Below, in pieces: positions 42,091 through 51,445 of a DNA stretch of 64,000 nt. Position numbers and translations under genes: made by a program. The stretch lies in assembly GCA_003021655.1 (NCBI GenBank), contig PXRP01000055.1, forward strand, positions 1-64,000, written 5' to 3'. The notes under the pieces were generated by a model. It did not search any database. It was not told the DNA's origin and saw nothing but the letters and a program-made list of their open reading frames with translations. Source of the stretch: Halobacteriales archaeon QS_4_69_31 (GTDB lineage: Archaea > Halobacteriota > Halobacteria > Halobacteriales > Haloarculaceae). Positions within the stretch are counted from its first letter, which is position 1. Every line of letters starts with the position of its first letter.

Positions 42091-42540
42091 ATGAGTCTCC
42101 GTCGCGCGGTGGCGGTCCCGTTCCGGACGAAGGGTCGCGAGCGACTGACACAGAGCGAGTTCGTGGTCGCGCTCTCGCTCGACCGCGACTGGTTCTCGCC
42201 GGAGCAGGCAAAGCGGCTGGTCGACGTGGCCGCCACAGAGGGGTTGCTCAACCGGTCCGGGGAGGGGCTCGCGGTGACCTTCGACCCGCACGACGTGGCG
42301 GTGCCCGACGGGTTCGAGCCCGACGACGACGTGTTGCGCCAGCGGTCGACCTTCGAGCGGGCGCTGGGCACGCTCGTCGACGCCGGGATCGAGAAACAGG
42401 AGGCCGTCGCCGGGATCAACCGCCTCCAGGCCGACCTCGGCGTCACCGTCGAGGCGGCGGCGGTCGTCTATGCCCGGCGCGAGGGCGTCCAGATCAGTGA
42501 CGTCGCCGACCGCGCGCTCGCCGAACTCGGTGAGTCCTGA
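42091..42540 (+). CDS. DUF2240 protein
   Basis: A 149-residue basic-acidic helical protein: MSLRRAVAVPFRTKGRERLT, QSEFVVALSLDRDWFSPEQA, LVDVAATEGLLNRSGEGL, DAGIEKQEAVAGINRLQADL and AAAVVYARREGVQISDVADR. It matches the archaeal DUF2240 family, whose middle looks like a wHTH; function unknown. The downstream gene starts within its stop codon (1-bp overlap), and pyrF follows, a context that recurs in haloarchaea. Confidence 0.85.
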   Translation: MSLRRAVAVPFRTKGRERLTQSEFVVALSLDRDWFSPEQAKRLVDVAATEGLLNRSGEGLAVTFDPHDVAVPDGFEPDDDVLRQRSTFERALGTLVDAGIEKQEAVAGINRLQADLGVTVEAAAVVYARREGVQISDVADRALAELGES

Positions 42541-42968
42541 TGGTCGAAGACCGGGTGACCGACCCCAGGCGGGTCGCCCAGTTGCTGGCCTCCGAACTGT
42601 CCGGGCGCGAGACCGGGCGGCTGGCCCGCGTCTCCGTCGTCGACGCCGACGAGGACGCCGAGCCGTCGCCTGACGGGACGGTCGCCTACGGCGTCGCCGT
42701 CGACGGCGAGCGCGTCGGGGACGACGTGCGCGCCGGAAGGAACGAGCGTGTCGAGGGGGACGGCGTGCGCGCCGGCGAGGTCGTGCTCTACCCGGAGGCC
42801 GCCACACTCGTGGTTCGGGACGGGGTGCTCGACCTCGACCGCGTGGTCGCGGCCGCCAGGGATGGCGAGTTAGCGGTCGACCGCGAGGGTGAGGCCGCCA
42901 CCGTCCGGGTCGAGACCGGCGCGAGCACCAAGCGCGCGGTCGACGCCGTGGTCGCCGGGCTCGGCTGA
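42540..42968 (+). CDS. Uncharacterised haloarchaeal protein upstream of pyrF
   Basis: A 142-residue protein with no recognised domain: RRVAQLLASELSGRETGRLA at the start, then VSVVDADEDAEPSPDGTVAY, an Arg/Asp-rich insertion, GEVVLYPEAATLVVRDGVLD and VRVETGASTKRAVDAVVAGL. Composition and GC3 are those of a real haloarchaeal gene. Its ATG uses the last base of the DUF2240 stop, so it is translationally coupled. The alternating beta and charged segments suggest a small alpha/beta fold; no function is suggested. Confidence 0.7.
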   Translation: MVEDRVTDPRRVAQLLASELSGRETGRLARVSVVDADEDAEPSPDGTVAYGVAVDGERVGDDVRAGRNERVEGDGVRAGEVVLYPEAATLVVRDGVLDLDRVVAAARDGELAVDREGEAATVRVETGASTKRAVDAVVAGLG

Positions 42969-43025
42969 CCCCGCCGGGCCCCGGAGATGCCAAAATTGTT
43001 TAGCGGACTCCCCGAGAGTCGGAGT

Positions 43026-43829
43026 ATGAGCTTCTTCGACAGGCTGGAGGCCCGCATCGACGCCGTCGACAGCGTCGTCTCGGTCGGGCTGGACCCGGAC
43101 CCGGACCGCATCCCCGACCACCTCCGGAGCGCGGACCTCCCGCGGTGGGCGTTCAACCGCCGGATCATCGACGCCACACACGAACACGCGGCCGCCTACA
43201 AGCCCAACGCCGCCTTCTACGAGGACGCCGACGGCTGGCGGGCGCTGCGCGAGACCGTCGCCTACGCGAGCGGCAAGGACGTCCCGGTCGTGCTGGACGC
43301 CAAGCGCGCGGACATCGGCAACACCGCCCGCCAGTACGCCGACCTCGTAGACGAGACCGGCGCCGACGCCGTCACGGTCAACCCCTACATGGGCCGCGAT
43401 TCGCTGGCGCCGTTCCTCTCGCGTGCCGATACGGGCGTGTTCGTGCTCTGTCGCACCTCGAACCCCGGCGGTGCGGACCTCCAGGACCTGGAACTGGCCT
43501 CGGGCGAACCGGTCTACGAGCGCGTCGCCGCGCTCGCGGACGTCTACAACGAGCACGGCAACGTCGGCCTCGTCGTCGGCGCCACGGCCCCCGAGGAACT
43601 GGCGTCGGTCCGCGACGTCGTGCCCGACCTCCCGTTTCTCGTCCCCGGGACCGGCGCCCAGGGCGGCGACGCGGAGGCCGCCGTCGAACACGGACTGGCC
43701 GGCGGCGTGGGACTGGTCAACTCCTCGCGGGGGATCATCTTCGCCGGCGAGGACCGCGGCGAGGCGTTCGCCGGGGCGGCCGGCGAGGCGGCCAAACGAC
43801 TCGAGAAGCGGCTGAACCAGTACCGCTGA
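43026..43829 (+). CDS. pyrF: Orotidine 5'-phosphate decarboxylase
   Basis: A 267-residue TIM barrel, the last step of UMP synthesis. It has VSVGLDPDPDRIPDHL near the start, AAYKPNAAFYE, the catalytic segment VLDAKRADIGNTARQYAD (Asp-x-Lys-x-x-Asp), and PGTGAQGGDAEAAV and GLVNSSRGIIFA for phosphate binding. ATG 43026 gives the usual N-terminus FFDRLEARI. It follows the DUF2240 operon by 58 bp and ends before a dyad-containing tandem repeat. Confidence 0.96.
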   Translation: MSFFDRLEARIDAVDSVVSVGLDPDPDRIPDHLRSADLPRWAFNRRIIDATHEHAAAYKPNAAFYEDADGWRALRETVAYASGKDVPVVLDAKRADIGNTARQYADLVDETGADAVTVNPYMGRDSLAPFLSRADTGVFVLCRTSNPGGADLQDLELASGEPVYERVAALADVYNEHGNVGLVVGATAPEELASVRDVVPDLPFLVPGTGAQGGDAEAAVEHGLAGGVGLVNSSRGIIFAGEDRGEAFAGAAGEAAKRLEKRLNQYR

Positions 43830-43870
43830 ACGGCTCCCGGTCTCTCCACGGGTGAGACGTTCCGTGGAGT

Positions 43871-43955
43871 GTCACTCGTCTCGTGTCGACGAGGGTCACT
43901 CGTCCCGTGTCGACGAGGGTCACTCGTCCCGTGTCGACGAGGGGCGACTCGTCCC
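43871..43955. repeat. 24-bp tandem repeat, about 3.5 copies, hairpin in each
   Basis: Units begin at 43871, 43895 and 43919, with a partial fourth from 43943. Each carries CTCGTC-CCGTGTC-GACGAG, a 6-bp inverted repeat with a 7-nt loop. The array sits between the ends of pyrF (43829) and the FAD enzyme gene (43989), which are convergent. No spacers, so not CRISPR. Confidence 0.95.
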
Positions 43956-43988
43956 ACGCAGTTGCGGGGTGACCCGCAGGCGGCCGGG

Positions 43989-45191
43989 TCAGAGGTGCCG
44001 GAGCAGTTTCGGCACCTTCCGCAGGTCCCGGGGGGTAAACGGGTACAGCGAGAGGTAGTCACGCACCGAGAGTTCGTACCGCTGGAGGCGGTCGGCGGCC
44101 GCATCGCTCAGGCGCCCGGACGCGCGGACGAACCGGTTTTGCTGGTCCGGCGTGAAGTCATAGAGGAGTTCCCCGACCATCCGCTGGACCCGCCACTGGG
44201 CACCCTTCTCGTCGTTCCAGCGCCGCTCGTAGGGGGCGAGTCGCTCCCGCGAGGTGTCGCCGGCGGCCAGCGCCTCCAGCGCGGCGTCGGCGGCCCAGCG
44301 GGCCGACTCCACGGCCGGCCGGATCCCCTCGCCGAACAGCGGATTGATGCTGGAGACTGCGTCGCCGACGGCCACGAGGCCGTCGACCGCCCGCCGGTTC
44401 AGCGAGTTGTTCGAGACCGCCTCGCCGGCGTGGACCGCCCGGCGGTCGTCCATCGCCCAGCGGTCGTCGCCGGCGATCCACCGCTCGATGTACTCGTCGA
44501 TCCGGTCGTCGCCGCCTGCGTGGGTCGCGTAGAAGTCGTCGATCCAGCAGACCCCGGCCTTGAAGACGCCGTCGCCCGCGGGGAACGTCCACGCGTAGCC
44601 GCCGGGCGCAACCTCGTGGTCGAACGCGAACAGCATCGAGTCGAGGTCGTACCGGCCCTCGATTTCGTACTCTTTGCCGATGCCCCGCTGTGCGGCCTCG
44701 CGGTCGAACATGCCCAGCGGCCCGGCCAGGGCCGCCGCCGGCCCGGTCGCGTCCACCACTAGCTCCGCGGTGAGGCGCTCGCCCGTGCCCGCCTCGGTGT
44801 ACTCGACGCCCGTGACGCGGCCGTCGGCTTCGAGCGGGCCGGTCACGCGGGCGCCCGTCCGGACCTCGGCGCCGGCCGCGGCGGCGTCCTCGCCGAGGAA
44901 CTCGACGAAGGCCGGGAAGTCGAGCACGTAGCCGGGGATGGGCAGGCGCTCGCTGGCGTCCGGCCCCTCGAAGACGACGTCCTCGTTTTCGGCCATGACA
45001 ACCGCCTCGGGGACGTCGAACCTCTCTATCACCTGGTCGAACGTCCCGCCGGTCGACTTGTCGTTGTCCGAGAGCCGCCGGTTGGCCTCCAGGACGACGA
45101 CCGAGTGGTCCGACCGCGTGGCGATTTCCCGTGCGAACTGGAGTCCCGCGGGTCCCCCGCCCGCGACCGCCACGTCGACCTCCGGCGACAT
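43989..45191 (-). CDS. Geranylgeranyl reductase-family FAD oxidoreductase
   Basis: A 400-residue flavoprotein. The FAD-binding GxGxxG is at VDVAVAGGGPAGLQFAREIA near the start, followed by VVVLEANRRLSDNDKSTGG. The second FAD region reads GLVAVGDAVSSINPLFGEGI. The rest follows the GGR/DGGGPL layout with YEIEGRYDLDSMLFAFDHEV and FPAGDGVFKAGVCWIDDFY. Such enzymes reduce isoprenoid chains of lipids or menaquinone. It lies next to the squalene/phytoene synthase gene on the same strand, which suggests isoprenoid work, but the exact substrate is open. Confidence 0.85.
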   Translation of the reverse strand: MSPEVDVAVAGGGPAGLQFAREIATRSDHSVVVLEANRRLSDNDKSTGGTFDQVIERFDVPEAVVMAENEDVVFEGPDASERLPIPGYVLDFPAFVEFLGEDAAAAGAEVRTGARVTGPLEADGRVTGVEYTEAGTGERLTAELVVDATGPAAALAGPLGMFDREAAQRGIGKEYEIEGRYDLDSMLFAFDHEVAPGGYAWTFPAGDGVFKAGVCWIDDFYATHAGGDDRIDEYIERWIAGDDRWAMDDRRAVHAGEAVSNNSLNRRAVDGLVAVGDAVSSINPLFGEGIRPAVESARWAADAALEALAAGDTSRERLAPYERRWNDEKGAQWRVQRMVGELLYDFTPDQQNRFVRASGRLSDAAADRLQRYELSVRDYLSLYPFTPRDLRKVPKLLRHL

Positions 45192-45266
45192 TGGCGGCGC
45201 TTGGGCCGGTCGTGACTAAGCGGTTGTGTCTCCGAACGTACCACGTCGGTCGATGAGCGGGCACCT

Positions 45267-45312
45267 GTCCCGTCAGTCGGTCCGCACTCGGTCGTCCCGT
45301 CAGTCGGTCCGC
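45267..45312. repeat. 19-bp direct repeat, 27 bp apart
   Basis: GTCCCGTCAGTCGGTCCGC occurs at 45267-45285 and 45294-45312, with identical sequence, in the 173-bp gap between the FAD enzyme and the synthase gene. There is no gene in this gap. Confidence 0.9.
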
Positions 45313-45364
45313 GTCGGCGCTCCTCGCTGCCGGTGGCCAGTCGACGCTTCCCTCCGGTGGGCAG

Positions 45365-46411
45365 TCAGTACTCGTCGAGGGGTTGCTGGCGCATCTTCGA
45401 GCGCAACTCCTCCAGCGAGGGGTCGTCCTCGCCGGAGAACAGGGTAAAGAGCGTGTGTACCTCCGAGCGGGAGACCTTGACGTTGCCCTCCTCGATGACG
45501 TCCTCGGGGCGTTCCTCGAGTTCGCGGATGGTGCCGACCGCGAGCAGGAAGGGGATGGCCCACGCCGACAGCGTGTTGCCGCGGATCTCGGGCATCGCCT
45601 CCAGCCAGGTCTGGGCGCCGTCGAGATACCCCTCCGCGCGGTCGACGACGCGGTGGATCACCGGGACGAACGCCTCGCTGTTGTCCTCGTCGGGGATGTC
45701 GTCGGTCTGGAGGTCCTGCTCGTCGAGCAACTCCTGGGGGATGTAGACGTTGTTCTCCTCGGTGTAGTCGCGGGCGACGTCCTTCGAGACGTTGACGAGC
45801 TGGAGTAACATCGCAAAGGAGCGTGCGTTGTTCTGGAGGGTGTCACGCACGGAGTCGTCGACGTTCCGGGAGAGCAACCCCGTCACGAGCGTGCCGACGG
45901 TGCCGGCCGCGTACCAGCAGTACTCCTCTAGCTCTTCGAAGGTCTGGAGGCGCAGGCCGCCCTGCTCGGCGTAGCGCTCGACGAACATCCCCATGCCGTC
46001 GACGAGTTCGCGCACCGGCGGCCGGATCGCTCGCCTGGAGACGTCGTCGAGCCCTTCGAACGTGCGATACACCCGCGGCGCCGCGGCGACGACCTGCCAG
46101 TCGGCGTCGGGGTTCTCGGGGATCCACTCCTCGACGGCCGACCGGAACTCGTGGACGCCCGTGTCGGCGTCGGGGTCCAGCACCTCGTTGTAGGTGTCCA
46201 GGAGCGCTCGCTGCTCGGCCGGGGGGATGTGTCCCGCGTCCTCGACCGTGTCGGCGATCCGGCACAGGAGGTAGCCGACACAGATGTCGCGAGCCATCGG
46301 TTCTTCGAGTTCTGCCACCGTGAGAGCGAACGTCCGGGAGACGTCCTGCACGGCGTCGTAACAGTAATCCAGGTCGTCGTCGAACGCGTGACCAGCCTCG
46401 TTCCGGGACAT
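45365..46411 (-). CDS. Squalene/phytoene synthase family protein (probably squalene synthase)
   Basis: A 348-residue head-to-head prenyltransferase. It has VSRTFALTVAELEEPM, the first Asp motif DTVED (residues 54-58 in CRIADTVEDAG), YCWYAAGTVGTLVTGL, and the second Asp motif in NVSKDVARDYTEENNVYIPQ. These bind the diphosphates through Mg2+. The spacing and the ICVGYLLCRIADTVED segment look more like squalene than phytoene synthase, but the two are similar. ATG 46411 fits a TTTTTAATC box 30 nt upstream; a GTG at 46438 is possible. It is divergent from leuS. Confidence 0.85.
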   Translation of the reverse strand: MSRNEAGHAFDDDLDYCYDAVQDVSRTFALTVAELEEPMARDICVGYLLCRIADTVEDAGHIPPAEQRALLDTYNEVLDPDADTGVHEFRSAVEEWIPENPDADWQVVAAAPRVYRTFEGLDDVSRRAIRPPVRELVDGMGMFVERYAEQGGLRLQTFEELEEYCWYAAGTVGTLVTGLLSRNVDDSVRDTLQNNARSFAMLLQLVNVSKDVARDYTEENNVYIPQELLDEQDLQTDDIPDEDNSEAFVPVIHRVVDRAEGYLDGAQTWLEAMPEIRGNTLSAWAIPFLLAVGTIRELEERPEDVIEEGNVKVSRSEVHTLFTLFSGEDDPSLEELRSKMRQQPLDEY

Positions 46412-46587
46412 TCCAGCTATCCGTTTTTGCGGTTCCACGATTAAAAACTTCCCCTCATGGCGCAGGTGTGGCCGTTATCGTCCGGACCGACACGCGAGCG
46501 GTGACTGGACGCCGGCGTCAGACCGGCCCAGTCCGGGCGCGTGGCTCGCACCTTTATGTCCGCGGGCGTCCCACGGCCGGCCAACGG

Positions 46588-49323
46588 ATGTCCCAGCGCT
46601 ACAATCACGCCAGAGTCCAGGAGTACTGGCAGTACGTGTGGGAGGCCGAGGACGCCTTCGCCTGTCCCGACGACGCCGCTGACCCGACTTACGTGCTCGG
46701 GATGTTCCCCTACACCTCCGGCACGCTGCACATGGGCCACGTCCGCAACTACGCGATCACGGACGCCTACGCCCGCTACCGGTGGCTCCGGGGCGACGAG
46801 GTACTCCAGCCGATGGGGTGGGACGCCTTCGGACTGCCCGCCGAGAACGCCGCCTACGAGCGCGACACCGACCCCGAGTCCTGGACCCGCTCGTGTATCG
46901 AGCAGATGCGCGAGGAACTGGAGACGATGGGCTTCGGGTACGACTGGTCCCGGGAGACCACCACCTGCGAACCGGAGTACTACCGGTGGAACCAGTGGCT
47001 GTTCACCCGCCTCTACGAGGAGGGGCTGGTCGAGTACACTGGCGCTCGCGTCAACTGGTGTCCGGACTGCGAGACGGTGCTCGCGGACGCGCAGGTCGAG
47101 ACGCCCGGGACGGCGAACCCGAACGGACGGGAGGCCGGCGACGACGGCGACGCCGACCACGACCACGGCGTCTGCTGGCGCTGCGAGACGCCCGTCGAAC
47201 AGCGGGAACTCGACCAGTGGTTTTTCACGATCACCGACTACGCGGACGAACTCGACGCCGGACTCGACGAACTCGACGGCTGGCCCGAGAACGTCCGGGA
47301 CATCCAGCGCAACTGGATCGGCCGCCAGGACGGGGCTCGCGTCACCTTCGGGGCCCGGGAGGGCCACCGGGACGGCGGCGACGACGAAAGTGGCGACGCG
47401 ACCGGCCCAGACGAGGTCGAGGTGTTCACGACGCGGCTCGACACGGTCTACGGGGCGACGTTCGTCGCCGTCTCGCCGGGTCACGACCTCGCGGCTGCGG
47501 CCGCCCAGCGCGACGAGGCCGTCGCGGAGTACGTCGACCGCGCGACCGGGACGGACGAACTCGCCGGGACCAGCGGCGTCGAGACGGACCTGACGGCCGT
47601 CCACCCGCTGACCGGCGAGGAACTGCCGGTCTACGTCGCCGCGTACGTCCTCGAAGACGTGGGGACGGGGGCGGTCATGGGGGTGCCCGCGCACAACGAG
47701 CGCGACCACGCGTTCGCCCGGGCTAACGACCTCCCGGTCGAGGGGGTCGTCGAGCCGGTCGACGGATCGGGGACCGGCCTCCCCGGGGAGCCGTTCACCG
47801 ACGACGGGATGGTGACCGACAGCGGCGAGTACGAGGGCCTGGCCAGTTCCGCCGCCCGCGAGCGCATGCTCGACGAACCGGGCGTCGAGGCGGCCACCGA
47901 GTACCGCCTGCGCGACTGGCTCATCTCCCGCCAGCGCTACTGGGGGACGCCCATCCCTATCGTCCACTGTGAGGAGTGTGGCCACGTCCCGGTCCCCGAC
48001 GAGGCCCTCCCCGTCGAACTGCCCCCGTACATCCGGACGCCGGGCAACCCTCTCGAAGAGAGCGAGGAGTTCGTCGAGACGGCGTGTCCCGACTGTGGCC
48101 GCCCGGCCCGCCGGGAGACGGACACGATGGACACCTTCGTCGACTCGTCGTGGTACTTCCTGCGGTTTCTCTCGCCGGACCTGGAGACCGCGCCGTTCGA
48201 CACCGACCGCGCGGACGAGTGGATGCCCGTCGATGTCTACGTCGGCGGCGAGGAACACGCCATCCTCCACCTGCTGTACATCCGATTTTTCACCCGGGCG
48301 CTGGCGGATCTGGGACTGCTGGACGTCCGCGAACCCGTCGAGCGGCTCATCAACCAGGGGACGGTGCTCTACGAGGGCGAGAAGATGTCGGCCTCGAAGG
48401 GCAACGCCATCGCCCCCCACGAGTACGGCGCGGAGACGACGCGACTCTTCCTGCTGTCGGCGGCCCACCCGGCACAGGACTTCGAGTGGACGGTCAAGGA
48501 CGTCCGTAGCGTCTACGACTTCCAGCAGCAACTCTACTCGATGGTCGTCGGTGCCGACGAGGTGGACACTACCGACGAGAGCGAGACGGCCGAGAAGCGC
48601 CGGCCCCAGGACCGCTATGTCGACCGCGAGATAGACCGGACGGTCACGGCGGTCGCCACCGAGTACGAGCGGTTCCGCTTTCACCACGTCTTCAGCGAGG
48701 TCCAGCGGTTCGCCCGCCTGCTGGGCCGCTACCGCGAGTACGCGCCCGTCGACGAGGGGACCTACCGCCGCGGACTGCGCGCCATGACGCTGTTCGTCGC
48801 GCCGCTGGCGCCCTACCTCGGGGAGGAGCTGTGGAACCTGCTCGACACCGACGGGATGGTCGTCGATGCCGACTGGCCCGAGACACGCGAGGACGCTCCC
48901 GACTACCGGCTCGAACGCCAGCTGGTCGAGGGCACGCTCGACGACGTGCGCGACATCACCGACGTCGTCGACATCGAGGACCCCGAGCGCATCGAAGTGG
49001 TCGTCGCCGAGCCCTGGAAACACCGCGCCTACGAGTTCGTCCGCGCGGCCGACCCCGACGACGCCGTCGTCGGCCCCGCGCTGGAAGACGAGGTCATCGC
49101 CGCCCACCGCGACCGCGCCGGCGACTACCTGGCCGACCTCGCCGACCGCGCCAGCGGCCTCGAACCGCTGCTGGACGCCGAGCGCGAACTGACCGTCCTC
49201 GAAGCGGCCGCCTGGCTCTTCGAGGACGAGTTCGGCGCCGCAGTCACGGTCCGTGCGGCCGACGCCGACGACGACCTCGCCGGGAAGGCCGAACCCATGA
49301 AACCCGCCATCCACATCAGCTGA
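46588..49323 (+). CDS. leuS: Leucyl-tRNA synthetase (bacterial type)
   Basis: A 911-residue class I synthetase. HMGH at GTLHMGHVRNYAITDAYARY, PMGWDAFGLPAENAAYERDT, the inserted zinc-binding and editing parts (WCPDCETVLADAQV, TTRLDTVYGATF, PLTGEELPVYVAAYVLEDVG), and the KMSKS motif as GEKMSASKGNAIAP. The core is of the bacterial type rather than the archaeal-eukaryal type, consistent with an ancient transfer that is known for haloarchaea. ATG 46588 is chosen since the 40 residues further upstream are unlike the family and the TATA box (TTTATG at 46552-46557) lies between. Confidence 0.97.
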   Translation: MSQRYNHARVQEYWQYVWEAEDAFACPDDAADPTYVLGMFPYTSGTLHMGHVRNYAITDAYARYRWLRGDEVLQPMGWDAFGLPAENAAYERDTDPESWTRSCIEQMREELETMGFGYDWSRETTTCEPEYYRWNQWLFTRLYEEGLVEYTGARVNWCPDCETVLADAQVETPGTANPNGREAGDDGDADHDHGVCWRCETPVEQRELDQWFFTITDYADELDAGLDELDGWPENVRDIQRNWIGRQDGARVTFGAREGHRDGGDDESGDATGPDEVEVFTTRLDTVYGATFVAVSPGHDLAAAAAQRDEAVAEYVDRATGTDELAGTSGVETDLTAVHPLTGEELPVYVAAYVLEDVGTGAVMGVPAHNERDHAFARANDLPVEGVVEPVDGSGTGLPGEPFTDDGMVTDSGEYEGLASSAARERMLDEPGVEAATEYRLRDWLISRQRYWGTPIPIVHCEECGHVPVPDEALPVELPPYIRTPGNPLEESEEFVETACPDCGRPARRETDTMDTFVDSSWYFLRFLSPDLETAPFDTDRADEWMPVDVYVGGEEHAILHLLYIRFFTRALADLGLLDVREPVERLINQGTVLYEGEKMSASKGNAIAPHEYGAETTRLFLLSAAHPAQDFEWTVKDVRSVYDFQQQLYSMVVGADEVDTTDESETAEKRRPQDRYVDREIDRTVTAVATEYERFRFHHVFSEVQRFARLLGRYREYAPVDEGTYRRGLRAMTLFVAPLAPYLGEELWNLLDTDGMVVDADWPETREDAPDYRLERQLVEGTLDDVRDITDVVDIEDPERIEVVVAEPWKHRAYEFVRAADPDDAVVGPALEDEVIAAHRDRAGDYLADLADRASGLEPLLDAERELTVLEAAAWLFEDEFGAAVTVRAADADDDLAGKAEPMKPAIHIS

Positions 49324-49588
49324 GCACGGACGATCCGACGACCCGGCCCTCGGCGCCCGGAGAGAGACCGAAACCGATTCGGAACCGCGTGGTCCTGGAC
49401 GTACCGGAGCAGAACCTACAACCACGGCCGCTTCCTGGCGACGTTCCGTGCGATCCCCGACAACCTGTCGAATCCACCGGTCCCGACGCCGGCGGGATGA
49501 GCCGGAGAGTTCGACGGGCGCGTGGTCCGAGCGCCCGGGAACGGCCGGGGACGGGGACCGCGACCCGGCACCGCCCTCGCCACTCTCA

Positions 49589-49771
49589 TCACTCGGTATC
49601 TGACTCCGCCGGGTGTTCGTCGAGATATCCCAGGATCCACGCGGTGACGAGCAGCGCCAGGACACCCGCAGCGACGACGTCGAGGCGGCCGAGGAACAAC
49701 CCACCGATCACCACCAGCAGGCAGGTCACCATCACGGCACCCATCCCCTTCCGGAACTGCTCGCTGACCAT
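49589..49771 (-). CDS. Small two-helix membrane protein (60 aa)
   Basis: A 60-residue protein: EQFRKGMGAVMVTCLLVVIG with GLFLGRL, then DVVAAGVLALLVTAWILGYL and a polar tail DEHPAESDTE. Two membrane helices connected by a short turn are clear. Composition and GC3 support coding. No function can be named. A 26-residue ORF starts just upstream on the same strand (49775-49855). 49324-49588 holds no gene that I can support. Confidence 0.65.
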   Translation of the reverse strand: MVSEQFRKGMGAVMVTCLLVVIGGLFLGRLDVVAAGVLALLVTAWILGYLDEHPAESDTE

Positions 49772-49774
49772 CCG

Positions 49775-49855
49775 TCACTCCCCCGGTAGTTCGCCCCATG
49801 AGTGCCGACAGACCGCGTCGCCGGCGTCGGCCCCCGTCTCCTGGTCGTCAGTCAT
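49775..49855 (-). CDS. Possible 26-residue leader ORF
   Basis: ATG 49855 to TGA 49775 encodes MTDDQETGADAGDAVCRHSW and GELPGE. The acidic start is typical of the organism and the stop lies 3 bp before the next gene's ATG, so it may be a translational leader. Too short to be sure. 49856-50130 has no further gene. Confidence 0.3.
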   Translation of the reverse strand: MTDDQETGADAGDAVCRHSWGELPGE

Positions 49856-50130
49856 ACCCCTCGTCACCACGTTCACGGGGTCGTCCCAAAAATTGGGTTG
49901 TTCGTCAGCCCGCGTATCTGGTACTCGTTGACACACAGCGTTGCGACTGGCCGGGGAAACCTGCCGGGAGATAAGGGGGCTGCCGGGGTGAACGGGTCGC
50001 TTCTGGCGCTCTGCATCCGGAGAAATGAAGTACCGGACGCGAACGAAGTGAGCGTCCAGCCGTTTTCGCCCACGTTTTTGCCGCGAGAGGGTCGCGCGTA
50101 GCGCGAACCCGAGCGGAAAAAAGGTGGCAG

Positions 50131-50201
50131 TGGGACCGCCGAGATTTGAACTCAGGTCCGACGCACCCCATGCGCCGAGGATACCGCTACCCCACGGTCC
50201 C
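50131..50201 (-). tRNA. tRNA-Pro (anticodon GGG)
   Basis: A 71-nt cloverleaf on the minus strand. The acceptor is GGGACCG/CGGTCCC with discriminator A. The anticodon stem is GGCGC/GCGTC (one G-U) around ATGGGGT, giving anticodon GGG, and the T arm carries TTCAAAT. No intron and no encoded CCA. Confidence 0.95.
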
Positions 50202-50309
50202 GCACTTCGGGAGACGAGAGGTCACGAATTAAGCCCTTCGTTTCGGGGACGCCGCCCCCGACTCACCGCCGTCCTGGGTGCCCGAAGCGTCTCCCGGCGC
50301 CGTTGAGGT

Positions 50310-51407
50310 TCACCGCTGGAGCGTGACCTCGAAGCGGGCACCGCCAACGTCGGACTCGCCGACGGTGATGGCGCCGCCGTAGGATCCGACGACTTCGCTG
50401 ACGATGTACATGCCGAGCCCCGAGCCCGAAGAGGTCGACCCGCTGTACCCGCGCTCGAAGACCCGCTCGCGTTCCTCGGGCGGGACCCCGACGCCGTCGT
50501 CCTCGAACATGACCGTCACCGCGTCGTCGTCGGCCTCGACCGAGATGTCGATCTCGGTGCAGTCGCCGTGTTTCAGGGAGTTCTCGACGAGGTTGGTGAA
50601 CACCTCGGTCAGCAGCGGGCCGGCTTCGACGGTGACGTCGGCGTCGTCGGGTCCGGAGACGGTGACCCCCTGCCGGTCCGCCAGGGCGGCGTTGCCGTCG
50701 ATGGCCTCCCGGAGGTGAGACGACAGCCGGGTCCGCTCGCCGCCGTCCCTGTCGTCCAGGCGGTTGAGCATCCGTATCTTCTCGAGGAGTTGCGTGGCGT
50801 CCTCCTTGGCCTTGCGGACGCTCTCGACGTGGTCGCGCTGGGTCTCGGAGAGGTCCGTCTCCTCGAGCAGTGCCAGGTAGCCGTCGACGAGCTGGAGCTT
50901 GTTGCCCAGGTCGTGGCGCAACAGCGAGTGGAGGAACTCGGCGCGGTCCTCGGCGGCCTTGCGCTCGGTGATGTCCTTGGCGACACAGACGATGCCGTCG
51001 ATGCGCCCGTCGCTACGCATGACCGACGCCGAGAGGCTCGTCGGTACCACGTCGCCGTCCCCGGTGGCGAAGGCGACCTCCCTGTCGGTCACGGCCCCCT
51101 CGCGGACGAGCAGCGGGACGAACTCCCCGCCGGTCAGCGTCTCGACGTCGTCGGCCTGGCCCGGGTCGGCCAGGAGGTGGTCGATCGGCTTGCCGGTGAC
51201 GTCGTCGGGGTCGTATCCGAGGCGGGACTCGACGGCGGCGTTGGCGAGCTGGATATTGCCCTCCGGCCCGAGTTTGAGGAGGACGTCCACCATCGTGTCC
51301 ATCACGTTCTCCAGCGCCTCAGTCCGGTCCCGGACCAGCTCCTCCAGTTCCTCGCGGGCCAACAGGGTGAACGCCGCGTCGGAGCCGAAGGCGTCCGGCT
51401 CTTCCAT
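50310..51407 (-). CDS. PAS-domain sensor histidine kinase
   Basis: A 365-residue soluble kinase. A coiled start (ELEELVRDRTEALENVMDTM) leads into a PAS domain (VLLKLGPEGNIQLANAAVES to GIVCVAKDITERKAAEDRAE). The HisKA segment has LLRHDLGNKLQLVDGYLALL with His at the RHDLGNK position. HATPase_c has NLVENSLKHG, FEDDGVGVPPEERERVFERG and GSGLGMYIVSEVVGSYGGAI. No membrane helix, so it reads an internal signal. It starts 38 bp after the stop of the large ATPase-TPR gene on the same strand, and they may be one operon. No response regulator is adjacent. Confidence 0.9.
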   Translation of the reverse strand: MEEPDAFGSDAAFTLLAREELEELVRDRTEALENVMDTMVDVLLKLGPEGNIQLANAAVESRLGYDPDDVTGKPIDHLLADPGQADDVETLTGGEFVPLLVREGAVTDREVAFATGDGDVVPTSLSASVMRSDGRIDGIVCVAKDITERKAAEDRAEFLHSLLRHDLGNKLQLVDGYLALLEETDLSETQRDHVESVRKAKEDATQLLEKIRMLNRLDDRDGGERTRLSSHLREAIDGNAALADRQGVTVSGPDDADVTVEAGPLLTEVFTNLVENSLKHGDCTEIDISVEADDDAVTVMFEDDGVGVPPEERERVFERGYSGSTSSGSGLGMYIVSEVVGSYGGAITVGESDVGGARFEVTLQR

Positions 51408-51445
51408 TAGTCCGGGTTCGTACTCGGCAACTAAAGGTTCACCGC

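Noticed and set aside
49398-49500. Frame reading TYRSRTYNHGRFLATFRAIP after leuS
   Set aside because: It may be a remnant of a small protein, but no start codon and no recognisable family. Too weak to list.
46441-49704. A 1,087-codon open frame on the minus strand opposite leuS
   Set aside because: It is the antisense shadow of a high-GC gene. Its residues are Val/Gly/Arg-rich with no domain, while leuS on the plus strand has all class I motifs.
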